Below the pieces are notes generated by a model. The model was not told the origin of the DNA and searched no databases. It saw nothing but the letters and a program-made list of their open reading frames with translations. From Aeromicrobium stalagmiti (GTDB taxonomy: Bacteria > Actinomycetota > Actinomycetes > Propionibacteriales > Nocardioidaceae): DNA of 64,000 nucleotides. Where the stretch lies: the NCBI RefSeq assembly GCF_013283745.1, contig NZ_JABSTZ010000001.1, positions 310,001 through 374,000 of the forward strand. The letters run 5' to 3'. Shown piece by piece: positions 50,753-59,363 of the stretch (within the stretch, counting starts at the first letter, position 1; each line of letters opens with the position of its first letter). A program made the position numbers and the translations under genes.

Positions 50753-52317
50753 GACGCGTCGAGCCCGAGGGTCTCGCTGCGCGCGAGGGCCCGCAGGCGC
50801 CCCTTCGCGACCTTGCCGGTGGCCGAGTGCGGGAGCCCTGTCACCACGACCGACCGACGCGGCTGCTTGAAGCGCGCCAGGCGGGTGCGGCAGTGCTCGT
50901 CGACGGCAGCGAGCAGCCCCGCCTCGTCGGACGCGGCATCGGGCTCGGGCACGACGAACGCGACGACGGCCTCGCCGGTCTCCTCGTCGGGCAGACCGAC
51001 GACCGCGACCTGCGCGACGCCGGGCACCTCCGCGATGACGTCCTCGACCTCGAACGGGTAGACGTTGAAGCCCGACACGATGATGAGCTCACGCAGCCGG
51101 TCGACCAGCGTGAGGTCGCCGTCCTCGTCGACGAAGCCGACGTCGCCCGTGGGGTACCAGCCGTCCTCCCGCGGACCGTCGACGCCGTCGGGCCAGTAGC
51201 CGGAGAAGAGGTTGTCGCCCTTGACCCAGATCTCGGCCGGGTCGCCGGGAGCCGCGTCCAGCCCGCTCGCCTCCACGATCCGCACCTCGATGCCCGGCAG
51301 CGGTCGTCCGACCGACCCGGGCTTCGGCGGCGTGCCGGGCTCGCGGGACGAGCCCATCGTCGTGGCGATGACGGGCGCGGTCTCGGTGAGGCCGTAGCCC
51401 TGCTCGATGTACTTGCCGGACGACTCGCGGAACGACTCGGCCAGCTCCGGGTCGAGGGCGGACGCGCCCGACAGCACCATCGAGACGCTGCTGAGCTGGT
51501 CACCGAGGCCCTCGCGGCCGGCCCACGCCGCCACGACGGGTGGCGCGAGCGGGATGTTCGTGACGCCCTCCGTGCGGATCAGCTCCAGCAGGCCGCCGGG
51601 GTCGAAGCCGTCCACCATCAGCACGCAGGCGCCTTGCCGCACGGCCTGGCCGAGCACGCAGTTGAGGCCGTAGATGTGGAACATGGGCAGGAGCCCGAGG
51701 CAGACGTCGTCCGGCGCGACCGCCGGCGGGTCGAGCTGCGCGATCTGCTCGATGTTGGCGACTAGGGCCCGGTGCGTGAGCATCGCGCCGCGAGGCTTGC
51801 CGCTCGTGCCGGACGTGTAGAGGACGACGGCCAGGGCCTCGGCATCGGCGGGCGCGGCCGGCGCCGCTCCGGTCGCATCAGCCAGGAAGGCGTCGAACGC
51901 CGTCTCGCCGGCGAGCGGCTCGGCGCCGTCGACGACGATGCTGACCTGGTGCTCGTCGGTGACGGCCTCGCGCACCTGCGCCACCCCGGCCTCGTCGCAG
52001 AGCACGACGCGCGCGAGGGAGTCGGCCAGCATCCGGCCGATCTCCCGCGTCGTCGACCGGGGGTTGATCGGCACGGCGACCATGCCGCCGCGCAGGATGC
52101 CGAAGTAGGCGATCGGCAGGTCGATGCGATTGGCCATGACGACCGCGACCCGCTGCCCGGCGACCAGCCCGCGGCCGGAGAGGGCGCGGGCCACGGCGTC
52201 CGCGGACTCGTCGACCTCACGCCACGTGACCTGTCGGCGCACGTCGCGGTGCTCGACCAGCGCGACTCCGTCCGGGTCGTTCGCCGCGGCCTGGTGGAGG
52301 TAGTCACTGACATTCAC
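50749..52317 (-). CDS. Acyl-CoA synthetase-like AMP-dependent ligase
   Basis: 522 residues of the ANL superfamily. VLYTSGTSGKPRGAMLTH is the P-loop-like motif, QGYGLTETAPV the second, and WYPTGDVGFVDEDG with DRLRELIIVSGFNVYP the hinge; the catalytic Lys is in HSATGKVAKGRL. It should activate a carboxylic acid as acyl-AMP, then CoA thioester; chain length unknown. I chose the GTG at 52317 after GGGGGG. Confidence 0.85.
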   Translation of the reverse strand: MNVSDYLHQAAANDPDGVALVEHRDVRRQVTWREVDESADAVARALSGRGLVAGQRVAVVMANRIDLPIAYFGILRGGMVAVPINPRSTTREIGRMLADSLARVVLCDEAGVAQVREAVTDEHQVSIVVDGAEPLAGETAFDAFLADATGAAPAAPADAEALAVVLYTSGTSGKPRGAMLTHRALVANIEQIAQLDPPAVAPDDVCLGLLPMFHIYGLNCVLGQAVRQGACVLMVDGFDPGGLLELIRTEGVTNIPLAPPVVAAWAGREGLGDQLSSVSMVLSGASALDPELAESFRESSGKYIEQGYGLTETAPVIATTMGSSREPGTPPKPGSVGRPLPGIEVRIVEASGLDAAPGDPAEIWVKGDNLFSGYWPDGVDGPREDGWYPTGDVGFVDEDGDLTLVDRLRELIIVSGFNVYPFEVEDVIAEVPGVAQVAVVGLPDEETGEAVVAFVVPEPDAASDEAGLLAAVDEHCRTRLARFKQPRRSVVVTGLPHSATGKVAKGRLRALARSETLGLDAS

Positions 52318-52375
52318 CGTCACCCCCCGAGTCAACCACAGGTCGTGGTGCCCGGAGGGCGTTAGGCTCGGGCCC

Positions 52376-53263
52376 ATGGCACGGGACGCAACACCCGATC
52401 GGCCGCGCAATCTCCAGTCGAGATCAGTGCTCGCGGGTCAGGCCTCCGCGTCCTCGTCCGAGATGGAGAGCGCCCTGTCGACGGCGCCCGACCCCACGGC
52501 GGCCGCCTTCTTCGACGTCGACAACACGATCATGCAGGGCGCGTCGATCTTCCATCTCGCGCGCGGGCTCCACCGCCGCAAGTTCTTCACGACGCGCGAC
52601 ATCCTCTCCGCCGCCTGGCAGCAGCTGTACTTTCGCGTCGTCGGCAGCGAGGACCCCGAGCACATCGCCAAGGCCCGCGCGACCGGGCTCGCGTTCATCG
52701 CCGGGCACAGCGTCACCGAGCTCGAGGAGATCGGCGAGGAGATCTTCGACGAGCACATGGCGGGCAAGATCTGGCCGGGGACCCGGGCCATCGCCCAGTG
52801 GCACCTCGACCGCGGCCAGCGGGTGTGGCTCGTGACCGCGGCGCCCGTCGAGATCGCGTCGGTCATCGCCCGCCGCCTGGGCCTCACGGGTGCCCTCGGC
52901 ACCGTGTCGGAGCACGTCGACGGCATCTACACCGGCGCCCTCGTCGGCGAGATGCTGCACGGCGAGGGCAAGGCCGTCGCGATCCGCGAGATCGTCGAGC
53001 GCGAGGGCCTCGTGCTCGACGACTGCTACGCCTACTCCGACTCCAGCAACGACCTGCCGATGCTGTCGCTCGTCGGACACCCCTGCGCCGTCAATCCCGA
53101 CGCCCACCTGAGGTCGCACGCCCGCTCCCACGGATGGCGCATCCGCGACTACCGCACCGGACGCAAGGTCGCCCTGGTCGGCGGCAAGGGCGCGGTGGCC
53201 GCTGCGGCTGCAGGCGGAACGTGGCACCTGCTGCGTCAAAAGAATAAAAAACAAAGACACTGA
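52376..53263 (+). CDS. HAD-superfamily IB phosphatase (SerB-like)
   Basis: 295 residues. After a 40-residue Ser/Ala-rich start comes FFDVDNTIMQG with the nucleophile Asp47 and acid Asp49; VTAAPVEI and YSDSSNDLPML are the later motifs. Such proteins hydrolyse phosphoserine-like or lysophospholipid head groups. The C-terminal 50 residues are basic with an Ala/Gly segment. TAGGCT (52363-52368) ends seven bases before the ATG; the message is probably leaderless and divergent from the ligase gene. Confidence 0.82.
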   Translation: MARDATPDRPRNLQSRSVLAGQASASSSEMESALSTAPDPTAAAFFDVDNTIMQGASIFHLARGLHRRKFFTTRDILSAAWQQLYFRVVGSEDPEHIAKARATGLAFIAGHSVTELEEIGEEIFDEHMAGKIWPGTRAIAQWHLDRGQRVWLVTAAPVEIASVIARRLGLTGALGTVSEHVDGIYTGALVGEMLHGEGKAVAIREIVEREGLVLDDCYAYSDSSNDLPMLSLVGHPCAVNPDAHLRSHARSHGWRIRDYRTGRKVALVGGKGAVAAAAAGGTWHLLRQKNKKQRH

Positions 53264-53288
53264 CACCCTGCCGTCATCAGGCTAGAAT
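53260..53288 (+). promoter_or_regulatory. bldN promoter
   Basis: CTGACA (53260-53265) and TAGAAT (53283-53288) with a 17-base spacer; the -35 overlaps the stop of the HAD gene. Expected start of transcription is at or beside the ATG at 53294. Confidence 0.65.
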
Positions 53289-53293
53289 CGCCG

Positions 53294-53314
53294 ATGATCA
53301 GGGAGGGCCTGTGA
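53294..53314 (+). CDS. Six-codon leaderless minicistron overlapping the bldN start
   Basis: ATG ATC AGG GAG GGC CTG TGA encodes MIREGL. The ATG lies five bases after the -10, where leaderless starts are found, and the stop overlaps the bldN GTG as GTGA. Its codons contain the ribosome site (GGGAGG) for bldN, so reading it would couple translation of bldN to itself. Confidence 0.4.
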   Translation: MIREGL

Positions 53315-54012
53315 GGGATGTCGTCGGCGGACTGCGCACTGCGCTGTCGCTCGCCCTCGCGATCCCGGACGACCGCTCGCTGCAGGTGGCCCTGGCCCTG
53401 GCCGACTCGCCGGCCTACGCCCCGTCCAACGGGAGCCCGGTCCCTCATGACGACAACGATCCCGAGGCCTCACGGCTACGGGCGCTCGTCGACCTCGCCA
53501 AGGAAGGCGACTCCGAGGCGTTCGGTCAGCTCTACGACCACTACGTCACCGGCGTCTTCCGGTTCATCTACTACCGCGTCGGGTCCCAGCAGCTCGCCGA
53601 GGACCTCACGAGCGAGACGTTCGTCCGCGGCCTGCGGGCGATCCAGCGCTTCAACTGGCAGGGCAAGGACTTCGGCGCCTGGCTGACGACCATCGCGCGC
53701 AACCTCGTCGCCGACCACTTCAAGTCGAGCCGGTCGCGCCTCGAGATCGTCTCCGAGACGATCCCCGAGGGCAAGACGCACGCCGCGAGCCCCGAGCAGG
53801 AGGTCCTCGCCCTCATCTCCAACGAGATGCTGTTCGAGGCCGTCAAGGCGCTGCCCAACGAGCAGCGCGACTGCATCCTCATGCGGTTCATCCAGGGTCT
53901 CTCGATCGCCCAGACCGCTGCCGCGCTCGGTCGCAGCGAGGGAGCCATCAAGCAGCTCCAGCTGCGCGCCGTGCGCAGCCTGGCCAAGTCAGTGCCGGGA
54001 GATGCCCGATGA
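53311..54012 (+). CDS. bldN: BldN-type ECF sigma factor with N-terminal extension
   Basis: 233 residues. Region 2 starts at about 61 (DLAKEGDSEAFGQLYDHY, then DLTSETFVRGLRAI), region 4 at about 185 (LPNEQRDCILMRFIQGLS, then GRSEGAIKQLQLRAVRSL). The 60 residues in front are not part of the sigma fold; Streptomyces sigma-BldN likewise is made with an N-terminal extension that is removed. The neighbours (glutaredoxin, rex, HAD before; DUF5667 protein, acyltransferase, epimerase after) give the same order as in Streptomyces, which supports orthology. The partner anti-sigma is encoded next. Confidence 0.82.
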   Translation: MRDVVGGLRTALSLALAIPDDRSLQVALALADSPAYAPSNGSPVPHDDNDPEASRLRALVDLAKEGDSEAFGQLYDHYVTGVFRFIYYRVGSQQLAEDLTSETFVRGLRAIQRFNWQGKDFGAWLTTIARNLVADHFKSSRSRLEIVSETIPEGKTHAASPEQEVLALISNEMLFEAVKALPNEQRDCILMRFIQGLSIAQTAAALGRSEGAIKQLQLRAVRSLAKSVPGDAR

Positions 54013-54047
54013 GTCGACATCTCAGGACCTTCGTCCTGTCACCTGGC

Positions 54048-54076
54048 CGTAACTTCTTCACCGTCGAGTTCGTTGT
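54048..54076 (+). promoter_or_regulatory. Candidate sigma-BldN promoter of rsbN
   Basis: CGTAAC (54048-54053) and CGTTGT (54071-54076) with a 17-base spacer, 37 bases before the ATG at 54113. Same -35 and spacing as at 40022. Confidence 0.6.
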
Positions 54077-54112
54077 TCGTCATGACATATTCACGGCAGT
54101 GAGGAACCCATC

Positions 54113-55198
54113 ATGATCGGCCGTCGCTCATCAGACGACGCCCAGTCCTTCGAGGAGGCCTGGAACGGTCGCACGCCTCGGAACGAGCACATCGCCGATC
54201 TCGTCGCGTTCGCCGAAGGCCTCTGCGAGGCTGCCGTCGTCGAGCCGTCGATGCAGTTCCGCACCGACCTGCGCGCGCAGCTGATGACCGAGGCTGCCAC
54301 GGTCCTCGTGCCCATGCCGGGCGCCTCCCGACGCCCCGTCGCCGCGCCCGTACGTGAGACGCGCTCCGGCCGTCGCCGCGTCGCCGGCCTCACCGCCGCC
54401 CTCATCGCTTCCGCCGGCGCCGTCAGCATGGTCGCCTCGAGCGCCTCCGCGGTTCCCGGCGAGATGCTCTACCCGGTCAAGCGGGGCATGGAGAACGTCG
54501 AGCTCGCCCTGCACCGCGACGACGCGTCGCGCGGGCAGTTCCAGCTGGCCCGCGCGTCAGAGCGACTCGCCGAGGCCACCACGCTCGCCGCCGGAGACGG
54601 CAGCTCCCAGCAGCGCGTCGCCGACCTGCTCGACGACTTCACGACGACCGCGACCGACGCCTGGGTGTCGATGGACGAGGCCTTCGCGGCCGACGCCTCG
54701 ACCGCGACGATGCAGCGGGTCAGCACCTTCGCCCAGTCCGCCGCCCAGGAGCTGACGGCGCTGCGGTCCGCACTGCCCGCGGGGTCCAACCCCTCGTTCA
54801 GCGACGCGACCGACGTCGTCGTCGCCATGACGACCGGCGTGGCCGAGCGCTGCACGAGCTGCGGACCGGTCGACCTCGGTCAGCTGGTCAACGCGGTCAC
54901 CGACGTCGCCCAGACGACACCGGCCGATCGCACACCCGCCCAGGACACCGGCACGAGCAAGCCGGCCGGCTCGAAGTCGTCCGGCTCCTCCGACTCGACC
55001 ACCGGGTCCGGCGGCAGCGCTTCCCAGCCGACCCAGACGCCGACCACCACCCCGACGACGACTCCGCCGGCCGTGCCGGTCAAGACGCCGAGCCTCAGCG
55101 ACGTGACCGACCCCCTGCTGGGCGGCCTGCTCGGTGACGACGAGCAGGTGGGCCTCGTGCCCGGACTGCTCAACGGCCTGCTCGGCGGCGGCAAGTAG
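54113..55198 (+). CDS. rsbN: RsbN-like anti-sigma factor (DUF5667 membrane protein)
   Basis: 361 residues. The cytoplasmic start (about 1-80) has FEEAWNGR and the segment LRAQLMTEAA typical of RsbN/DUF5667 proteins; a membrane helix lies near 90-112 (AGLTAALIASAGAVSMVAS). Outside is a helical DUF5667 domain with the landmark GEMLYPVKRGMENVELAL, a Cys pair (RCTSCG) and a Ser/Thr/Pro-rich tail. It should hold sigma-BldN at the membrane until a developmental or envelope cue. GAGGAA precedes the ATG. Confidence 0.78.
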   Translation: MIGRRSSDDAQSFEEAWNGRTPRNEHIADLVAFAEGLCEAAVVEPSMQFRTDLRAQLMTEAATVLVPMPGASRRPVAAPVRETRSGRRRVAGLTAALIASAGAVSMVASSASAVPGEMLYPVKRGMENVELALHRDDASRGQFQLARASERLAEATTLAAGDGSSQQRVADLLDDFTTTATDAWVSMDEAFAADASTATMQRVSTFAQSAAQELTALRSALPAGSNPSFSDATDVVVAMTTGVAERCTSCGPVDLGQLVNAVTDVAQTTPADRTPAQDTGTSKPAGSKSSGSSDSTTGSGGSASQPTQTPTTTPTTTPPAVPVKTPSLSDVTDPLLGGLLGDDEQVGLVPGLLNGLLGGGK

Positions 55199-55204
55199 GT
55201 CGCG

Positions 55205-55222
55205 CGGGGCCCTCGGGCCCCG
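55205..55222. terminator. Short GC hairpin between convergent rsbN and acyltransferase genes
   Basis: CGGGGCCC-TC-GGGCCCCG, perfect 8-base arms, 55205-55222. Confidence 0.5.
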
Positions 55223-55273
55223 GGGTCGTGGAAGGCTCGTGGAAGACCTCCACGCCCCCGTGACGCGTCGCCC

Positions 55274-56533
55274 TCAGAAGAAGGCGTTGCCCCGGTCGAC
55301 GAGCAGCTTGTAGAGCGTCTGCTGGATCGTCTCGCGCACCTGGTCGGTCACGTTGAACAGCAGCATCGGGTCGTCCGCGGCCTCGGGCTCGTAGGCGTCG
55401 GTGCGCACCGGCTCGCCGAACTCGATGATCCACTTGCTCGGCAGCGGCACCATGCCGAGCGGACCGAGCAGCGGGAAGAAGGGCGTGATCGGCAGGTAGG
55501 GCAGGCCGAGCAGCCGGGCCAACGAGGGGACGTTGCCCACGAGCGGGTAGATCTCCTCGGCGCCCACGATCGAGACGGGCACGATCGGCACACCGGCCCG
55601 CATCGCGGACGACACGAATCCGCCGCGCCCGAACCGCTGCAGCTTGTAGCGCTCGGCGAACGGCTTGCCGATGCCCTTGAAGCCCTCGGGCCACACGCCG
55701 GCGAGCTCGCCGCTGGTCAGCAGGCGCTCCGCGTCCTCCTGGCACGCGAGGGTCGCGCCGACCTTGCGGGCGACCTGGCCGACGATCGGAAGCGAGAACA
55801 CGAGGTCGGCGCCCAGCGGGCGCAGGTGGCGGCCGGCGTACTTCTTGACCGCGTAGCCGGTGATCAGACCGTCGAGCGGGACGGTGCCCGAGTGGTTGGC
55901 GACCAGCAGGGCGCCGCCGTCCTCGGGGATGTTCTCGATGCCCCTGACCTCGAGGCGGAACCACTTCTCGGCGATCGGCTCGACCGCGGCGCTGAGCACC
56001 TCGGCGATCTGCGGGTCGAAGCCGAACTCGTCGATCTCGTAGTCGCCGCTGAGGCGCTTGCGCACCGTGGCCAGCAGCGTAGCGATGCGCGACTCCCAGT
56101 CGGTGCCGAGCACGCGCTGGGCCGCCTGGACGACCGCGACGACGATCTCGTCGAGCGGGATGCCGGCCGACAACGGTGCGGCCCCGGCCGTGCGGGTGCG
56201 GCGGGCGGCCTCCTCGGCCGCCGCGGCAGCGGCTGCTGCGGCGTCTTCGTCGGTGACGGCGCGCAGGCGGGGCTTCTCCGCGGCAGGAGGCGGCTGCGAC
56301 GCAGCGGGCTTGGCGCCGGCCGGCTTCTTGGCGGCCGGCTTCTTGGCAGCGGGTGCCTTCCTGGGCGTGACCTTCTTGACCGGGACCGGCTCGGTGACCT
56401 TCTTCTTGGCGACGGCCTTGCGCGGCGCAGCACTGCCACCGGCCAGCGAGCGGGCTGCTGCCGACGGCGACGTCTCGCGGTTGCCGCGGCCCGGTGTGCC
56501 GCCGGAGCCGATCGTCTTGCGCTCGTCGGTCAT
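55274..56533 (-). CDS. Lysophospholipid acyltransferase family protein with low-complexity N-terminus
   Basis: 419 residues. The first 115 residues are Lys/Ala/Pro-rich repeats (AKKPAAKKPAGAKPAA) resembling histone-tail or nucleic-acid-binding tails. The acyltransferase domain follows: NHSGTVPLDG carries the His and Asp of NHxxxxD, VWPEGFKGIGKP the second block, VPIVPVSIVGAEE the third. Membrane lipid remodelling is likely. Overlaps the epimerase gene by four bases; the order matches the Streptomyces bldN locus. Confidence 0.83.
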   Translation of the reverse strand: MTDERKTIGSGGTPGRGNRETSPSAAARSLAGGSAAPRKAVAKKKVTEPVPVKKVTPRKAPAAKKPAAKKPAGAKPAASQPPPAAEKPRLRAVTDEDAAAAAAAAAEEAARRTRTAGAAPLSAGIPLDEIVVAVVQAAQRVLGTDWESRIATLLATVRKRLSGDYEIDEFGFDPQIAEVLSAAVEPIAEKWFRLEVRGIENIPEDGGALLVANHSGTVPLDGLITGYAVKKYAGRHLRPLGADLVFSLPIVGQVARKVGATLACQEDAERLLTSGELAGVWPEGFKGIGKPFAERYKLQRFGRGGFVSSAMRAGVPIVPVSIVGAEEIYPLVGNVPSLARLLGLPYLPITPFFPLLGPLGMVPLPSKWIIEFGEPVRTDAYEPEAADDPMLLFNVTDQVRETIQQTLYKLLVDRGNAFF

Positions 56534-57513
56534 GGACGTCCTCCGATCGAGGCGAGGAGGCCGGGGCGCAGCGAGGCACGGAACTCCTCGAACGTCTCCT
56601 GCGAGCTCTGGGTCAGGTCGTAGCCGAAGATGTCGCGCAACGCCGAGGTGTCGACCGCACGCCCGAACGTGAGCAGGCGGTGCAGGTCGGGCGGGATGTC
56701 GGAGCCCATCGCACGGATGAACCGTCGGGCAGCCATCGCGAAACCGACCGGCGGCAGCGGGATCGTCGGCCGGCCCATACGGCGTGCGGCCTGGCTCAGC
56801 AGGACGACCCCGTTGCCGGCGGCGTTGAAGGTGCCGGGTCGATCGTTGACCACGGACTCGGAGAGGATCGCGAGGGCGTCCTCGAGGCCGAGGAACTGCA
56901 GCCTCGGGTCGAAGCCGAGCACCGTCGGGAGCACGGGGTTGCTGAAGTAGTTGCGCATCGGGGTGTCGACGTCGGGGTGCAGCACCTGCGCCGCCCGGAT
57001 CGTCGTGATGATGACCTCGGGCCGACGGCGGGAGAACCCTCGCACGTACGACTCGACCTCGACGATGTCCTTGGGGAATCCGGTGCGGACGCCGTTGCGG
57101 GCCAGGAGCGACTCGTTGAACATCGCCGGGTCACGCGGCGACGAGCCGTAGACCGCGGTGGACGAGCCCAGCACGAGCTTGCGCACCGTCGAGGAACGCT
57201 GGCACGCGGCCAGCAGCTGCATCGTGCCGATGACGTTGAGCTCCTTGGCGCCACCGATCCGACCGCGCTGCGGCGGGTTGACGTCGAGGTGCACGACGGT
57301 GTCGACCTCGTCGACGGCGATGACCTTGCCGATGACCGGGGTGCGGATGTCAGCGCGGACGAACTTGACCTTGCCGAGGTCGGCATCGGGCAGGATCGTG
57401 TCGATGCCGATGACCCGCTCGATGCCTGAGCCCTCGCCAAGGTCAGCGAGCCGCCGCGCGAACTTCGACGCGAACGAGCCCGCCACACCCGTGACAAGGA
57501 CGACCCGGCTCAT
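56530..57513 (-). CDS. NAD-dependent epimerase/dehydratase (extended SDR)
   Basis: 327 residues. The cofactor motif is VTGVAGSFASKFARRL, a variant of GxxGxxG with Ser-Phe in place of the usual residues. VLGSSTAVYG has the Ser, but the usual Tyr-x3-Lys is not visible where expected, so catalysis is doubtful and it may be a cofactor-binding regulator. Conserved next to bS22 in actinobacteria. Confidence 0.78.
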   Translation of the reverse strand: MSRVVLVTGVAGSFASKFARRLADLGEGSGIERVIGIDTILPDADLGKVKFVRADIRTPVIGKVIAVDEVDTVVHLDVNPPQRGRIGGAKELNVIGTMQLLAACQRSSTVRKLVLGSSTAVYGSSPRDPAMFNESLLARNGVRTGFPKDIVEVESYVRGFSRRRPEVIITTIRAAQVLHPDVDTPMRNYFSNPVLPTVLGFDPRLQFLGLEDALAILSESVVNDRPGTFNAAGNGVVLLSQAARRMGRPTIPLPPVGFAMAARRFIRAMGSDIPPDLHRLLTFGRAVDTSALRDIFGYDLTQSSQETFEEFRASLRPGLLASIGGRP

Positions 57514-57519
57514 GTGGGA

Positions 57520-57621
57520 CTACTTGCCCAGACGACGACGCTGCACTCGGGTGCGCTTCAGCATCTTGCGGTGCTTCTTCTTCGACATCCGCTTGCGACG
57601 CTTCTTGATGACTGAACCCAC
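57520..57621 (-). CDS. Small ribosomal subunit protein bS22 (AURKAIP1/COX24 domain)
   Basis: 33 residues, extremely basic: [20 protein letters not shown] then [13 protein letters not shown]. This is the actinobacterial 30S protein found by structural work near the decoding centre. GTG start at 57621. Usually missed by gene finders because of its size. Confidence 0.92.
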   Translation of the reverse strand: MGSVIKKRRKRMSKKKHRKMLKRTRVQRRRLGK

Positions 57622-57752
57622 GGGTCACTTCACTTCTGGTCTGGCCACGCGGAGGTGGCAGGTGTGCACTTGAGACTGCTCGCCACGACGGCGGCCGCGG
57701 GCAGAAACGCCCTGCGCCCCCGGTGGCGGCTGAGCCTCAGCCTACACGTGTG

Positions 57753-57780
57753 CCTCGGTCGACACTGCTGCCGACCGGGG
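57753..57780 (-). terminator. Terminator of the BldC-like gene
   Basis: Arms 57753-57761 and 57772-57780 (CCTCGGTCG/CGACCGGGG, one G-T pair). The rest of 57622-57815 carries the bS22 promoter, which I cannot place exactly. Confidence 0.5.
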
Positions 57781-57815
57781 AGGTGGACGCGGCGGCGCCC
57801 GGCGGACGACTCGGG

Positions 57816-58001
57816 TCAGCCGGCCTGGAAGTAGGACTTGCCCAGGAACTCGGTGACGGCGTGCTCGGGCACACGGAACGAGCGTCCGACGCGGACGGCC
57901 TCGAGCTCGCCGGAGTGGACGAGACGGTAGACCGTCATCTTCGAGACGCGCATCTGACCTGCCACTTCGGCGACGGTCAAGAACGTCGGTCCGGATGCCA
58001 T
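57816..58001 (-). CDS. BldC-like small DNA-binding protein (MerR/excisionase-type HTH)
   Basis: 61 residues: FLTVAEVAGQMRVSKMTVYR is the helix-turn-helix, followed by VHSGELEAVRVGRSFRVPE, the wing. Single-domain relatives such as BldC bind direct repeats cooperatively and control development; this copy sits at the bldN locus as in Streptomyces. I chose the ATG at 58001; longer in-frame starts lie within a hairpin and have no ribosome site. Confidence 0.85.
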   Translation of the reverse strand: MASGPTFLTVAEVAGQMRVSKMTVYRLVHSGELEAVRVGRSFRVPEHAVTEFLGKSYFQAG

Positions 58002-58022
58002 GTCACCACCTGCTTCCTGAGG

Positions 58023-58070
58023 GGCACGCGCGCTCTCTGGCTTCCCCACCAGAGAAACAGCGCGCGTGCC
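58023..58070 (-). promoter_or_regulatory. Large hairpin in the leader of the BldC-like gene
   Basis: 18-base arm 58023-58040 pairs with 58049-58054 plus 58059-58070, leaving a four-base bulge. It ends 22 bases before the start codon and could regulate or stabilise the message. Confidence 0.5.
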
Positions 58071-58157
58071 TTGGTTGAGACTAGTGCCTCGCGATGCTGC
58101 AGGGACAGTAGTTGTCCAAAATCGGCTCAGGTGGGACGCGTCACGCGATTCGGCCCG

Positions 58158-59354
58158 TCACGGCAGGGGGTCGAGGCCGTTGAGCGGGAAGACCGCCTCG
58201 CGGGTCGCGTGGATCGAGCGGTCGAGCCAGCTCGCGGGGTCGTAGCCCTGCTCCCAGGCCCGGTAGCCGACCGCCCGGCCGTCGGTCATCCGCTGTGGTC
58301 CGGGGGCTCCCCGCATCTGCTCGATGCGGTGCCGCCAGCCGTCGGGCGTGAGCGACTGCGGGTCGAGCGGGGCGCCGGCCACGATCGCGAGCAGGTGCGC
58401 CCAGGCCCGCGGGACCACGTCCATGACGGCATATCCCCCACCACCCGTGGCGACCCACTTGCCGTCGCACACCTCCTCGGCGAGGGACTTCAGGGCCAGG
58501 TAGGACGCCCGCTGCCCGTCGACGCTCAGCATGAGGTTGGTCAGCGGGTCGTCCATGTGCGAGTCGCAGCCGTGCTGCGTGACGAGGATGTCGGGCGCGA
58601 ACTCCCGGACCAGGGGCGGGACGACGGCGTGGAACGCGCGCAGCCAGCCGGCGTCGGACGTGCCCGGGGGCAGCGGCACGTTGACCGCGGAGCCCTCGGC
58701 ACCCTCGCCGCCGATCTCCGTCGAGAACCCGGTGCCGGGAAACAGCGTCTGGGGACCCTCGTGGATCGAGATCGTGAGGACCCGCGGGTCGTTCCAGAAC
58801 ATCCGCTGCACGCCGTCGCCGTGGTGCGCGTCGACGTCGACGTAGACGACCTTCTCGGCCCCGTTGTCGAGGAGCCAGCGGATCGCGAGCGCGACGTCGT
58901 TGTAGATGCAGAAGCCGCTCGCGTTGCCCGGCATCGCGTGGTGCAGGCCGCCGCTGATGTTGATGGCCCGTGGCGCCGCTCCCGTCCAGACGCGGCGCGC
59001 GGCCTCGACGCTCGCGCCGGCGATCAGGGCGCTCGCCTCGTGCATGCGCGCGAAGACCGGGTTGTCCTCGGACCCCAGTCCCACCGACAGGTCGGTGTAG
59101 GTCGGGTGGTCGCTGAGCTTGTGGACCTTCTCGATGTACGACGCGGAGTGGATCAGGTGCAGCTCGTCGTCGGTGGCCGGTGCGGCACCGACGACGTCGA
59201 GGCCCTCGACGATGCCGAGCTCACGGGCGAGGTCCATCGTGAGCTCGACGCGGACCGGTGCCATGGGGTGCGTCTGGCCGAAGTTGTAGTCGGTCAGGTG
59301 CTCGTCGAAGACGACGCACGCGCGATCGTCGGCAGCACCGGTGCTCTGGGTCAC
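58158..59354 (-). CDS. acuC: Acetoin utilisation protein AcuC (class I histone-deacetylase family)
   Basis: 398 residues. The zinc site is formed by VDVDAHHGDGVQ (Asp and His) and the later Asp in HGCDSHMDDP; ISGGLHHAMPG holds the general-base His pair. In Bacillus AcuC deacetylates acetyl-CoA synthetase. TAGGCT ends six bases before the GTG at 59354, so it is probably leaderless. Confidence 0.88.
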   Translation of the reverse strand: MTQSTGAADDRACVVFDEHLTDYNFGQTHPMAPVRVELTMDLARELGIVEGLDVVGAAPATDDELHLIHSASYIEKVHKLSDHPTYTDLSVGLGSEDNPVFARMHEASALIAGASVEAARRVWTGAAPRAINISGGLHHAMPGNASGFCIYNDVALAIRWLLDNGAEKVVYVDVDAHHGDGVQRMFWNDPRVLTISIHEGPQTLFPGTGFSTEIGGEGAEGSAVNVPLPPGTSDAGWLRAFHAVVPPLVREFAPDILVTQHGCDSHMDDPLTNLMLSVDGQRASYLALKSLAEEVCDGKWVATGGGGYAVMDVVPRAWAHLLAIVAGAPLDPQSLTPDGWRHRIEQMRGAPGPQRMTDGRAVGYRAWEQGYDPASWLDRSIHATREAVFPLNGLDPLP

Positions 59355-59363
59355 ACCTGCAGC

